A stretch of DNA of 64,000 nt from Mycobacterium heidelbergense (GTDB lineage: Bacteria; Actinomycetota; Actinomycetes; Mycobacteriales; Mycobacteriaceae), in contig NZ_AP022615.1 of assembly GCF_010730745.1 (NCBI RefSeq), forward strand, positions 4,650,001-4,714,000, read 5' to 3'. The first letter of the stretch is position 1. Every line of letters starts with the position of its first letter. Below are positions 1 through 9,192 of this stretch, one piece after another. The notes below the pieces were generated by a model, which saw only the letters and a list, made by a program, of their open reading frames with translations, ran no database searches and was not told the DNA's origin. Position numbers and translations under genes: made by a program.

Positions 1-1255
1 CGGGATGTGCGATGCCGGCGAGCTCCAGCACGGTGGGGGCGATGTCCATGACGGTCGTGAACGCCGCGCCGATCTCGGCCTGACGAGCGAAGCCCGGCCA
101 GGTGAGGAAACCCACCACCCGGATGCCGCCTTCGGTGGTGAACGCCTTGTGCAGGCGCGACGGCGCCGTGGCCGCTTGCGCCCAGCGCGGACCGTACCAG
201 ATGAACGAGGTGGGGCGGCCGAGGTTGTCGAGACTGTTGTCGCAATGCTTTTCGATCTGCGCGACGATTTGGGGGCCGCGGAGCGGCATCGCCTCGACCA
301 TCGCGCCCTCGGCGCCGTTGTCGGACAGGAAGATGACGACCGTGTTGTCCAGCTCGCCGGTGTCGGCCAGGTAGTCGATCACCCGGCCGATGTTGTAGTC
401 CATCCGGTCGACCATCCCGGCGTAGACCTCCATGCTGCGGGCCGACACCGCGCGCTGTTCGTCGGTCATGTCGGCCCACTCCGGGGCGCCGTCGGCCACG
501 ACCGGGTGCGGCTCGACGTCGGGCGGGCACAGGCCGAGCCGCTTGAGCGCCGCCAGACGCTCCTCGCGCAAGGCGTCCGGCCCGGCGTCGTAGCGGCCGC
601 GATACTTGGCCACGGATTCGTCGGGCGCCTGCAGCGGCCAGTGCGGCGCCTGGAAGGGCAGATAGGCGAAGAACGGTCGGTCGTCATCCGGGGAGCGTTC
701 GCGGAGGTAGCGCAGCAGCGTGTCGGCGTAGGAGTCCGACGAGTAGAAGTCGTCGCCGACCGTGACGAACCGGTCGTCTTCGGTGTAAAGCGTTGGCACG
801 GGCGAGAACCCGCCGCCCGCCGCACCGCCGTAATGGCTGGCGCCGGCCGGCAGCAGGGCGAACGAGCGCTCGAACCCGCGGGCCCACGGCGACGTCTCGA
901 TGGTGGCACCCAGATGCCACTTTCCCGACATCAGCGTCAGGTATCCGGCGTCGCGCAGCAGCTCCGGCAACGCGACGACGTGGTCGTTGAGATAGCCCTC
1001 GTAGCCGGGCGCGCCCTGGAACCCGGGGATCGCCACCTCGAGCATCGTGCCGATGCCGGCGATGTGGTGGTCGGTTCCCGTCAACAGCATCGCCCGGGTG
1101 GGCGAGCAGGCCGGGGCGGAGTGGAAATCGGTGAACCGGATCCCGGCGTAGGCCAGTCGATCCAGGTTGGGCGTGTCGATTTCACCGCCGAACGCGCCGA
1201 TGTCGGAGAACCCGAGGTCGTCCGCCACGATCACCAGAAAGTTGGGTCGCTTCAC
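1..1255 (-). CDS. Arylsulfatase (sulfatase family), 3' end outside window
   Basis: This gene encodes a hydrolase of sulfate esters of the alkaline-phosphatase-like sulfatase superfamily; the natural substrate cannot be read from the sequence. The protein opens VKRPNFLVIVADDLGFSD, with the paired metal-binding aspartates at residues 12-13. The CSPTR sulfatase signature lies at 50-54, where Cys50 would be matured to formylglycine. A further metal site, FLSDNG, appears near residue 310. About 418 codons are visible and no stop is reached. I chose the GTG at 1255 because AGGA lies just upstream; an in-frame GTG at 1282 is an alternative. It is transcribed away from the nitronate monooxygenase gene. 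The family call is firm, the substrate unknown. Confidence 0.9.
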   Translation of the reverse strand, partial: MKRPNFLVIVADDLGFSDIGAFGGEIDTPNLDRLAYAGIRFTDFHSAPACSPTRAMLLTGTDHHIAGIGTMLEVAIPGFQGAPGYEGYLNDHVVALPELLRDAGYLTLMSGKWHLGATIETSPWARGFERSFALLPAGASHYGGAAGGGFSPVPTLYTEDDRFVTVGDDFYSSDSYADTLLRYLRERSPDDDRPFFAYLPFQAPHWPLQAPDESVAKYRGRYDAGPDALREERLAALKRLGLCPPDVEPHPVVADGAPEWADMTDEQRAVSARSMEVYAGMVDRMDYNIGRVIDYLADTGELDNTVVIFLSDNGAEGAMVEAMPLRGPQIVAQIEKHCDNSLDNLGRPTSFIWYGPRWAQAATAPSRLHKAFTTEGGIRVVGFLTWPGFARQAEIGAAFTTVMDIAPTVLELAGIAHP

Positions 1256-1422
1256 GCTGGAGCATCCTGTCAGGTCCGCCACCACCCCCGCGCGAGCGGG
1301 CGTGTTTGTACGCCGACACGCCGCAGGCCGTGGCATTCTGCGCACGCTCGCCAGTGACCGGCGACCGGCGGCGCGACCGCCGATATTGTCGAGGCGGCGC
1401 TTGATCACGGAAGGGCACTGAA

Positions 1423-2451
1423 ATGCTGGCACGGTTTGGGATGTCCATTCCTCTCATCGCCGCACCGATGTCGGGCGGCCCCACGACCCCGGCGATGGTG
1501 TCGGCCGCGGCGCGGGCCGGCGGCCTGGGCGTGCTGGCGGCCGGGTACAAGACCGTGGAGGCGGTCGAGGCCGAGATCACGAGCGTTCGGGCCGAGGGAA
1601 TCCCGTTTGGCGTCAACGTGTTTGTCCCCAACCCGCTGCCGGTCGACCCCGACAGCTACCGGACCTACGCCGCCGCCATTCAGAGGGAGGCCGACCAGTT
1701 CGGCCTGACCCTTCCCGCCGAGCCGATCGAGGACGACGACGGGTTCGACGAGAAGATCGCGCTGTTGCTCGACGACCCGGTCCCGATGGTGTCGTTCACC
1801 TTCGGCGTACCGCCGCGCAGCGTGATCGCCGCGCTGCGGCAGGCCAATAGCGTTGTGGTGCAGACGGTGACAACGGCCGACGAGGCGGCGCAAGCCCATG
1901 ACGCCGGCGTCGACATGCTCGCCGTGCAGGCGGCGGCCGCCGGCGGGCATTCCGGCACGCTCTCGCCGCGCAAGCCATTGACGCCGGTCCCGATCGTCGA
2001 CCTCGTCCAACGGATCGTCGCGACGGTGCCGCTCCCGGTGATCGCCACGGGCGGTCTCGCCACCCCCGCGGCCGTGGCCGAGGTGATCCGCGCGGGCGCC
2101 GCGGCGGCCGCGGTCGGAACGGTTTTGCTGCGGGCCACCGAAAGCGGTGCCTCGGCCACCCACCAGGCGGCGCTGATCGATCCCGCCCGCACCGAGACGG
2201 TGCTCACCCGGGCCTTCACCGGGCGCCCTGCCCGCGGCCTGCGCAACGCCTTCATCGACGCCCACGAGACGGAGGCACCGCTGGGTTATCCGGCGCTCCA
2301 CCATCTCACCAGCCCGTTGCGCAAAGCCGCCGCCGCGGCGGGCAAGCCCGACTATGTCCACCTGTGGGCGGGCACCGGTTACCGGCACGCCACCGCGGAG
2401 CCAGCCGCCGACATTCTGCGGCGGCTAGCTTCAGATGCGAAGGTTTCGTAG
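1423..2451 (+). CDS. Nitronate monooxygenase / 2-nitropropane dioxygenase-like flavoprotein
   Basis: This is an FMN-dependent TIM-barrel enzyme that oxidises alkyl nitronates, probably a detoxification enzyme in the cytoplasm. The N-terminus (PLIAAPMSGGPTTPAMV) and the AAAAGGHSG segment near residue 170 are the phosphate/FMN-binding and catalytic motifs of the family. The GTVLLRATES segment near residue 235 completes the cofactor site. The 342-residue length is normal. The ATG at 1423 follows GGAAGGGC. The gene ends 35 bases before a strong hairpin. Its last 120 or so bases recur at about 4910-5022 as part of a tandem duplication, so this is the intact parent copy. Confidence 0.9.
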   Translation: MLARFGMSIPLIAAPMSGGPTTPAMVSAAARAGGLGVLAAGYKTVEAVEAEITSVRAEGIPFGVNVFVPNPLPVDPDSYRTYAAAIQREADQFGLTLPAEPIEDDDGFDEKIALLLDDPVPMVSFTFGVPPRSVIAALRQANSVVVQTVTTADEAAQAHDAGVDMLAVQAAAAGGHSGTLSPRKPLTPVPIVDLVQRIVATVPLPVIATGGLATPAAVAEVIRAGAAAAAVGTVLLRATESGASATHQAALIDPARTETVLTRAFTGRPARGLRNAFIDAHETEAPLGYPALHHLTSPLRKAAAAAGKPDYVHLWAGTGYRHATAEPAADILRRLASDAKVS

Positions 2452-2485
2452 GGCGCCTCCAAGCGAATGCGCCTGCTGGGCGTAC

Positions 2486-2526
2486 AACGAATCGTCCCCC
2501 TTCTTGCGGAAGGGGGACGATTCGTT
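2486..2526. terminator. Strong hairpin, probable bidirectional terminator
   Basis: A perfect 17-bp inverted repeat (AACGAATCGTCCCCCTT and its complement) surrounds a 7-base loop CTTGCGG. It lies between the convergent ends of the nitronate monooxygenase gene and the secreted-protein gene. There is no long U tract, which is usual for mycobacterial terminators. A diverged copy with a compensated base pair lies at 5069-5101. Confidence 0.75.
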
Positions 2527-2564
2527 GGCAAGTCACCGGCTCGCAACGGCGACCTGCACCGGAC

Positions 2565-3740
2565 TTAGAGCAGCCGCAGGATCGCGGAGATCCACGCCCC
2601 GACCTGGGTTGTGATCGTTCCGGCAATATTGCTAAACACCGACGGGAGATTAGACAGTGAACCCCTCACGATCGGCAGCAGGTAATTGTTCACGAGGTTG
2701 CTGACATCACCGACAACCGTCTGCAGGGATGGCCAACCAGTGACCAGATTGTTCGCGAAAGCCTGGATCTGGGCCGAGAGGCTCCCACCGGCCAAAATAT
2801 TGGGGGTACCGGCAACAGGGGAAACGATATCCTTGGTGACGGCACCAGGGATGGTGACCCCGAGCGTATTGAGCACGCCGAACCCGCTCCCAAACACGCC
2901 GCCCCCACCAGCGTTGAGGGCAGCGTTAGCCATCAGGCCAGGGACATTGAGCAGGTTGAGCACACCGTTGAGGTAATCGCCACTGGCCCAGGACGTGTAA
3001 GCGGTCTGCATGCCTTTAGCTAACGCGGTCTCGATTACGCCAGGGAGCCCGATGAGAGCCGACAGACCGAAATAGGTCAGACCGGTGGTTGTCAAGTAAT
3101 TCAACGCGTTCGACAAATTAGTTGCCATATAGGAAGGGATTCTCAGAATATTTTCCAAGGGTTCAAGGATCTGCGAAACTGGAAAATCATAGAAAGCATC
3201 GTAAAACGCATTAATACCACCTGTGATGTTGCCCGCCTGGAAGTCGGCGACCCCGCCGACAAGCGCCGGAAAGAAATGGTTGATACCAGTGGTGCTAGTG
3301 AAGTAGGTCAAGACTCCGTTCGCAGCCCTTTGATATGCGTTGAGGTAATAATTGGCGTAGCCGACGTCGTTGGCCACCACCTGCTGCAGCAGCGGGAAGG
3401 GAATGGCGCTCCATTTATTGTAAATAGTCTGGAAGTTCGTTGCCGCCGTCTGAAAGGCGCTAATCCACGTCTGGACCGGATTGACGCTGATGCTGGCGGC
3501 CGGCACGCCGGCCGCGACTGATCCGCCGGCGAGTGAGGCGAGTTCGTTTTCCACGCCGGAGAACAAATCGATCGCGCTGGCGGCGGCATCGGTGAGGTTG
3601 ATTTCGGACACGCTCACGTGGCGGAGCTGTTGGGTCAGATGTAGGTCGGGTAGGTGCTGGGCCATCGGGCCTGCGGCGATGACAGCCGCGCTGGCCAAGG
3701 CGACTCCAGCGGTGATCTGGGGGCGGGCTGCGAGGTCCAC
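2565..3740 (-). CDS. Secreted mycobacterial protein of unknown function (paralogue A)
   Basis: I recognise this only as a member of a lineage-restricted family of exported proteins in slow-growing mycobacteria, with no known function. The N-terminus (ARPQITAGVALASAAVIAAG) is a hydrophobic export or anchor segment. The rest (about 391 residues) is rich in Asn, Gly, Leu and Ala, with amphipathic helices and no known domain. The C-terminus is hydrophobic. I start at the GTG at 3740 because AAGGAG lies 6 bases before it; the ATG at 3746 directly abuts that ribosome site. It shares its N-terminus almost exactly, and its last 70 residues more loosely, with the protein at 5304-6521. The middle parts differ strongly. 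Confidence 0.75.
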   Translation of the reverse strand: MDLAARPQITAGVALASAAVIAAGPMAQHLPDLHLTQQLRHVSVSEINLTDAAASAIDLFSGVENELASLAGGSVAAGVPAASISVNPVQTWISAFQTAATNFQTIYNKWSAIPFPLLQQVVANDVGYANYYLNAYQRAANGVLTYFTSTTGINHFFPALVGGVADFQAGNITGGINAFYDAFYDFPVSQILEPLENILRIPSYMATNLSNALNYLTTTGLTYFGLSALIGLPGVIETALAKGMQTAYTSWASGDYLNGVLNLLNVPGLMANAALNAGGGGVFGSGFGVLNTLGVTIPGAVTKDIVSPVAGTPNILAGGSLSAQIQAFANNLVTGWPSLQTVVGDVSNLVNNYLLPIVRGSLSNLPSVFSNIAGTITTQVGAWISAILRLL

Positions 3741-3746
3741 GACCAT

Positions 3747-4908
3747 CTCCTTTACGCATTCTGGATAATGACGAATTGAATGTACCCGTAAAATACGTTG
3801 GCTGAATTATCGTCAAAAAATAGGCAATTAACTGCAGTGATATATCCATGCAGCAAAACCCACGCGAAGTGAGCGGAAAATTATTACCGGCTCAGAGCAT
3901 ATCGAAGGGCCACCAAAATCATTTATGGGCAGCATGAGAATTAGTCAGTAAGCGTGTGGCATGGTGTCGGTTGGCCTGGCGTCGAGAAAGCCATGAGGTG
4001 AGCGTCTCGATCCACTTATAGCCAGGCAGGGCACTGCCCCTCAACGTGCCGGCGGATTGCACCGGGCAGCGCCTCAGCATGCTGCGGTGAGTGGGCGGTG
4101 AAAACAGTCGTGCGGGTTGTTCGTACCGCTACGGCACGAGGAGATAACCGTCGGTGCAGTCAGAGACAACCGACAAGGGTCAGTGCACACCAAGACCGGA
4201 CAGCGCCGGTGTGGTTGTAGCACAAGCTAATACCGATCGCGTCAAGCGATCCATAAGCGCTTACCGGGACAGGGTCGGGCACACCGCACCCTCCACCCTT
4301 GGGGCGGACTGTAAACAGTGCGCAGGCAGGTGGCCCGGCGAGTGAGGGCGGGGTGATTGCCGAAGGGATCGGTCAACTCCGAGCAGCAGTGGCCTCAGTG
4401 GGTGCGGGAAGGTTTTCGTCGCCAGTCGACACCGGGCTGTCCCAGATCACGTGGACCGGAGATTGAGGCGCCTCGCGATGTCCTGGTGCGCCACGTGCCG
4501 CTACAGGCGCCGCGGCGACGACCAGTACGGGTGGGCCGAGTCGGTGCCGGTGGTGGAACGCTATCTCTCAGCAAATACCACAGTGCTCTCTATGCCCTGG
4601 CGAACAATCGCATCGTTGTGACAATAGCTATCTTAAGTGCGGGGGTGAATGGGGCGCGGCGTACTACCGATAGGTAATATCATATTTAACTATTTTAGCG
4701 GCAGATGAAGTTTGCTACAGAGCATGGGCGACATGGCTACCAGCAGATTCTCGGCTCTGCGATGATTGCGGATCTGCGTGCTTCTGAAGCGATCACCCAA
4801 AGTCACCCGAAAACGCCACGGGCACAAGTTCTTTACGGGTACATGCAGCTAGCGTCAGACGATCCAACGGCTGGCGGACGTCGCTCCGGCGTACGTCCAT
4901 CGGAAGGC
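3747..4908. other. Gene-poor upstream region of unit A
   Basis: No credible gene is seen here. The first 150 bases before the secreted-protein gene are AT-rich and nearly the same in both duplication units (GACGAATTGAA, GTACCCGT), so they probably hold the promoter and leader. The rest contains short stretches conserved in unit B, such as AAGCTAATAC near 4225 and the AT-rich block near 4672-4700. Short open frames here do not show coding-type conservation between the two copies. Confidence 0.6.
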
Positions 4909-4909
4909 C

Positions 4910-5022
4910 GCCGCAGTGGCGGGGAAGCCCGACTATGTCCACCTGTGGGCGGCGCCGGTTACCGGCACGCCACCGCGGAGCCCGCGGCCGACATTCTGTG
5001 GCGACTGGCTCCAGACCTATGA
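4910..5022 (+). pseudogene. Duplicated 3' fragment of nitronate monooxygenase
   Basis: The stretch matching KPDYVHLWAG and RHATAEPAADIL of the intact gene is repeated here without the rest of the enzyme. One base is missing in the GTGGGCGG-CGCC part, which shifts the frame. It is a by-product of the tandem duplication and not a gene. Confidence 0.85.
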
Positions 5023-5068
5023 GTATTCGAGGCGGTTCAGCACGTCGAAAAACGGTTCACCGAAACCG

Positions 5069-5101
5069 AATCGGCCCCCTTCTTGCGGAAGGGGGCCGAT
5101 T
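5069..5101. terminator. Hairpin, diverged copy of the 2486 terminator
   Basis: A 13-bp stem (AATCGGCCCCCTT and its complement) surrounds the same CTTGCGG loop. Compared with the copy at 2486, one stem pair changed on both strands (T/A to G/C). The structure has therefore been kept while the sequence drifted, which supports a real function. Confidence 0.65.
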
Positions 5102-5303
5102 GCCGTTGGCAGGTCACCCGCTCGCAACGGCGACCTGCACTGGACTTAGCGTCGGTCCACCAATGAGCTGGCGTGGACGTGACTGGAGTGCTTTTGGCGG
5201 TTGTTTCTGGCTATGAGCAGTGGGTATCTGCTGGTCTCCTCAGCTTTTCCTGTGGTGCTGCGGTCGGGCCTTATCTCTTGCCGTGTGGGCATGCTTCCAC
5301 CAG

Positions 5304-6521
5304 CTAAAGCATTTTGAGGATGGTGGCGATCAAAGATGCGACTTGGCTTCCCACGGTGGTGGCGACGTTGCCCAGGATCGACGGGATACTGGCGATCACT
5401 GAGGGCAGGCTTTGCAGCATCGAGGTCAAGGTCCCCGAGATGTCGTTGGTGATCGAGGCGATAGCCGTATTCAGGGAGGGCCACCCGTTGGTCAGCGTGT
5501 TGAAGAAGCTCTGGGCCGCGGTCACCAGACTGCCGCCGTTGGTGATGTTTTGGGCGTTGGGGGCCACAATTTGTCCTGCGGTACCCGGGTCGAGCACGTT
5601 CAACACCTCATTGAGGAGGCCGTTAGCGCCGCTCTTGCCCCATACCGGACTGCTGAGCAACCCACCGGTGACACCATTAGTCGCGCTGGTCTGGTAGCCG
5701 TTGATCAAGGCGAACAGCACCGAGCCCGGTGTATTGACCAGTTGGCTCGCCGCCCCGAACGCATCCCCGGCATTCCACGCGTTATAGACCGACTGCAGGC
5801 TTGCGGCCAGCTGGTTAAACGAGACCGTGGCCAGACTCAGGCCATAGTTCCCGAGCTGCGTCACACCCGTACTGGTGAGATAGGCGGTGGCGTTGGCAAG
5901 GTTTTGCGTCATGTAGGCCGGGATCTTCAAGATCGTCTCCAGGGGTTGTGTCACCCCGATAAACTTCAGCTGGAACAGGTTTTGGTAGAGGTAGAACACG
6001 CCCTTTTGGACTTGGCCTGCCGCGATGTCGGCCAGTCCGGTTTGAACTGTCGGCCCCAGCTTGGCGACGGCGTTGGTCAAGTTTGTCGCCGCGGTCTGAT
6101 ACGGCGTCACATAGTCGATTCCGTACTGCAACGCATTCGCGGCGACCTGCTGCAGGATCGGGAACGGTGTCGTGGTGCCCCAATGGTTAAGAATCCACCC
6201 CAAGTTGGTCGCCCCCGACGCCAACGTGTTCACATACGTGTTAAACGGCAGGGCGATGTCGTTGAGGACATCGATTGGCGCTGTCGCCGCAGCGGCCGCC
6301 CCACCATTGGCCAGCGCGGCCAGCTCACCCTCCACTCCAGAGAACAAATCGATCATGCTGTCGGCAGCGCCAGTGAGGTTGATTTCGGACACGCTCACCT
6401 GGCGGAGCTGTTGGGCCACGTGAAAATCGGGTAGGTGCTGGGCCATCGGGCCGGCGGCGAGGACAGCGGCGCTGGCCAAGGCGACTCCAGCGGTGATGTG
6501 GGGGCGGGCTGCGAGATCCAC
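5304..6521 (-). CDS. Secreted mycobacterial protein of unknown function (paralogue B)
   Basis: This is a paralogue of the protein at 2565-3740, about 405 residues, from the second duplication unit. The export segment ITAGVALASAAVLAAGPMAQ and the following SVSEINLT...DLFSGVE block are nearly unchanged. The central 200 residues have diverged and are longer. The last part (WPSLNTAIASI, LPSVIASIPSILGNVATTVG) aligns loosely with paralogue A. The start is the GTG at 6521, placed 6 bases after AAGGAG. No domain or catalytic motif is recognised. The conserved ends and variable middle suggest an exported protein whose central part is free to vary or is selected to vary. Confidence 0.75.
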   Translation of the reverse strand: MDLAARPHITAGVALASAAVLAAGPMAQHLPDFHVAQQLRQVSVSEINLTGAADSMIDLFSGVEGELAALANGGAAAAATAPIDVLNDIALPFNTYVNTLASGATNLGWILNHWGTTTPFPILQQVAANALQYGIDYVTPYQTAATNLTNAVAKLGPTVQTGLADIAAGQVQKGVFYLYQNLFQLKFIGVTQPLETILKIPAYMTQNLANATAYLTSTGVTQLGNYGLSLATVSFNQLAASLQSVYNAWNAGDAFGAASQLVNTPGSVLFALINGYQTSATNGVTGGLLSSPVWGKSGANGLLNEVLNVLDPGTAGQIVAPNAQNITNGGSLVTAAQSFFNTLTNGWPSLNTAIASITNDISGTLTSMLQSLPSVIASIPSILGNVATTVGSQVASLIATILKML

Positions 6522-6527
6522 GACCAT

Positions 6528-7561
6528 CTCCTTTGTGTGTTCTGGATAACGACGAATTGAACGTACCCGTGAAATATGTTGGACGAATTGTGGCAACAAA
6601 ATAGGAAATTAACTGTGGTGATATATCCATGCAGCAAAATCCGCACGAGATGCACCGAAAGCTATTAGTGACTCAGACCAACATTGACGGCCCGCCAAAA
6701 TCATTTATTGGTGGCATCCAGCACGCCCCTGACGCGGTGTCGTCGCCGGGTGTTGACAACGCCATGGCGTGCGCGTCTCGATCCGCTCACAACCAGGCAG
6801 GTCACTCGACGCGCCGGTGAATTTCGCCGAGCGGCACCACAGCAGGATTACCCAAGCGGGCGGCGAAAACAGTCGTGCGGCTTGTCCGTACCGCTGCCGC
6901 ACAGGGAGATCAACGTCGGTGGATGTCAGGCAGTAGTAACGCACACCAAGACCGGATGGCGCCGGTGTGCTTGTGGCATAAGCTAATACGACTCACGTCC
7001 GGTGACTCATCACAAGCGCTCACTCGGGACAAGGCCGGGCACACCACACCCACCAGCTACCTTGGGCGCACCGTAAAGCAGTGCACATGAAGGTGACCCC
7101 GGCGGTGAGGGCGGGGTGATCGCCGAAGGGGTCGGCTAACCCGGAGCAGCAGCGGCGGCGCCAGTGGGCGCCGGAGGGTTCTCATCGCCAGTCGACACCT
7201 GGGCTGTCGCAGATCACGTGGACCGGAGATTGAGGTGTCTCGCGAGATCATTGTGCGCTGCACCCGCCACAGGTCGCAGCGCCTCGGCGGCGAGCGCCGC
7301 CTGGCCGCGTCGGCGTCGGCGGTGAAGCGCTATCTCTCAGCAAATACCACAGCGCTCTCTATGCCCTGACGAACAATCGCATCGCTGTGACAATAGCTAT
7401 CTTAACTGCGGGAGTGAATGCGGCACGGTGTACTACCGATAGGTAATATCATATTTAACTATTTTAGCGGCAGATGTAGTTTGCTACAAAGCATGGGAGG
7501 CACGGCTACCAGGAGATTCTCAACTCTTCGATGATTGCGGAGCCACGTGCTTCTGAAGCGA
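6528..7561. other. Gene-poor upstream region of unit B
   Basis: This region is the counterpart of 3747-4908 and likewise shows no credible gene. The leader next to the secreted-protein gene and the AT-rich block around 7430-7470 are the best conserved parts. I see no RNA-gene structure that I can support. Confidence 0.55.
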
Positions 7562-7831
7562 TCACCCAAAGCCTGTCGAAAACGCCACGGGCCCAAGTTC
7601 TTCACGGGTACATGCAGCTAGCGTCAGCCGATCCAACAGCTGGCGGACGTCGCTCCGGCGCAAGTACATCGGCTTGCCATCGGCGACGACAAGCTTGCGG
7701 CGGCCAGTTGGAATGTGATCCAGCCACTGTGAAGCGGTCACCGATGAGCCGATCATCTGGTTGCGCTCGGCGTCGTCGTAGGGCCGGCGGCGCAACTCGA
7801 TAACACTTGAATTCAGGTGGCACAAGCCCAT
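7562..7831 (-). CDS. Small hypothetical protein, uncertain
   Basis: This frame encodes up to 89 residues, opening MGLCHLNSSVIELRRRPYD, with a soluble, basic composition. I do not recognise the family. Its last 35 codons lie in duplication unit B. The matching part of unit A keeps the same frame and the same stop (RSDVRQxLDRLTLAACTR), with several amino-acid changes. That gives weak support for coding. It may be a remnant of a longer gene. Confidence 0.3.
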   Translation of the reverse strand: MGLCHLNSSVIELRRRPYDDAERNQMIGSSVTASQWLDHIPTGRRKLVVADGKPMYLRRSDVRQLLDRLTLAACTREELGPVAFSTGFG

Positions 7832-7841
7832 TTTCGACGGA

Positions 7842-8885
7842 TCAGCACACGGCAGCAGCGAGTTGCGGCGTCGGTGAACTATTGCGCGATGCCCGTGCTT
7901 TCGTTCTGGTGGCGGATCGGCGGTGCAAGCCCATCACCGAGTCGATTGCCTCGCTGACGCATTGCGGGCGCTCTTCGACCAGCATGTGGCCGGCGTTGGG
8001 TTGATGCAGATGGGTGGCGCCCGGGATGGCCGCGGCCAGGTCGCGTGCGTGGGCGGCCGGGGTCGCCAGGTCCGCTCCCCCGCTGATGACGACCGTGTCC
8101 GCGGAGATGGACGCAAGGGCGTGATATTGGTCGTATTCCTTCAGACCCGGAAGGAAGCCGACGGCTGTCGTCAATGAGATGGTGTGGACGGCCGACGCGG
8201 CGACCGCGGCGGCACCGGTGGTCGCGGCGCCAAAGTGCTTGTTGAGGCCCTGCCATACCGGCCGCACCAGCCCGCTGAAGTGGTCTGTGGCTTGCCGGGG
8301 CATGCGGTGCACGAGATTGAACAGCATGTCGGTGGCGCGTGTGCCCAGTAGGCGCCCGAGCCCCCGCTCGGCGAGGCGGCCGGCCGCCGTGGCGACCAAA
8401 ACGAGGCCCTGCGCTTCCACCGGACGATCGGCGGCGGGACGGCCCAGGTACGCCAGCGCCGTCATGCCGCCCATCGAGTGTCCCGCCAGGGTGAGGGGCC
8501 CGGTGACGCGCAGCGCGGTGAGGACATCAGCGAGATCGGCTGCCAGCCGGTCGATTCGGTAGGTGTGCATGTCGGCGCCGGTCGAGCGGCCATGGCCGCG
8601 GTGATCGTAGGTGATGATTCGCACGCTGTTGCCCCACCGGCGCACCAGGTGACGGATCTGCAGCGCCCAGCTCGCCTGTGTCAGGCAAAGACCGTGCAGC
8701 AGAACGACGGTGTGCTCGCTGGCACCGGCAGAGCCGTAGTCGCGGGCCGCCAGCCGCACGCCGTCACTCGTGATGACCGTGCGCTCGACATAGCCGTCAC
8801 GCCTTGCGTCCAAGCGCTGCGGAAGCGCGGCGGTGGTCGCACGGTATGCGTTTGTTCCCGTCGTCAGTTCTGGCTGAGTGAACAC
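7842..8885 (-). CDS. Alpha/beta hydrolase
   Basis: This is a cytoplasmic alpha/beta-fold hydrolase of about 347 residues, likely an esterase or lipase-like enzyme of unknown substrate. The oxyanion segment VVLLHGLCLTQASW is followed by the nucleophile elbow GHSMGG. The acid is in SGGADLATP and the histidine in PNAGHMLVEERP. I start at the GTG at 8885, preceded by GAGGAG, rather than at 8996, which would add a basic unlikely leader. The gene stands alone on the minus strand. Confidence 0.85.
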   Translation of the reverse strand: MFTQPELTTGTNAYRATTAALPQRLDARRDGYVERTVITSDGVRLAARDYGSAGASEHTVVLLHGLCLTQASWALQIRHLVRRWGNSVRIITYDHRGHGRSTGADMHTYRIDRLAADLADVLTALRVTGPLTLAGHSMGGMTALAYLGRPAADRPVEAQGLVLVATAAGRLAERGLGRLLGTRATDMLFNLVHRMPRQATDHFSGLVRPVWQGLNKHFGAATTGAAAVAASAVHTISLTTAVGFLPGLKEYDQYHALASISADTVVISGGADLATPAAHARDLAAAIPGATHLHQPNAGHMLVEERPQCVSEAIDSVMGLHRRSATRTKARASRNSSPTPQLAAAVC

Positions 8886-9192
8886 GGTGGGCTCCTCGTG
8901 GGTGCCGATGTCGAGGGGGTCCCGACACCTCGGTGCACTCGAAGCTACGGATCGATAGCGGCCGTGACGCGCTTGTGCGCAATAGCCACGCAACAAGCGA
9001 TTTTGAGCTTTTGCGCATTGTGCTCAGCGGCGGTCGCGGGCGGGTTTGTTGCGCGTGGAGGTGCTCGAACTGACCGAAGCTGCCGCACACGATCCGGCCG
9101 TCCACCCGGGACGAAGAACGCGGAACATCATGCGACCCAACATCGTTCGGGGCCGCACTTCAGGTCAGCTTCGGCTTAGTGTTTCAAGACCG
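8886..9192. other. Upstream region of the alpha/beta hydrolase gene
   Basis: About 300 bases hold no gene that I can support. They include the likely promoter of the hydrolase. No operator-like palindrome stands out. Confidence 0.5.

Larger units (their letters stand above)
2326..4908. repeat. Tandem duplication, unit A
   Basis: Unit A starts inside the 3' end of the nitronate monooxygenase gene and runs through the hairpin, the first secreted-protein gene and its long upstream region. It ends near the sequence GACGTCGCTCCGGCG (about 4880-4895). The same order of sequences recurs from about 4909 to 7676. Matching blocks are seen at 2341/4921, 2493/5071, 2540/5118, 3745/6526, 4185/6945, 4680/7440 and 4845/7613. 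Boundaries are good to roughly 10-20 bases. Confidence 0.85.
4909..7676. repeat. Tandem duplication, unit B
   Basis: Unit B repeats unit A in the same orientation. It is about 180 bases longer, mainly because some 150 bases at about 5148-5300 have no counterpart in unit A and because its protein gene is longer. Its left edge, GCCGCCGCAGTGGCGGGGAAGCCC, is the diverged copy of the nitronate monooxygenase sequence near 2326. Divergence between the units is clear, so the event is not recent. Confidence 0.85.

Noticed and set aside
5..1357. 450-codon open frame on the plus strand
   Set aside because: It is antisense to the arylsulfatase gene, has Arg/Gly/Val-rich shadow composition and no domain.
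4154..4677. Two short open frames in the unit A upstream region
   Set aside because: Neither frame is kept in the matching region of unit B, so coding is unlikely.
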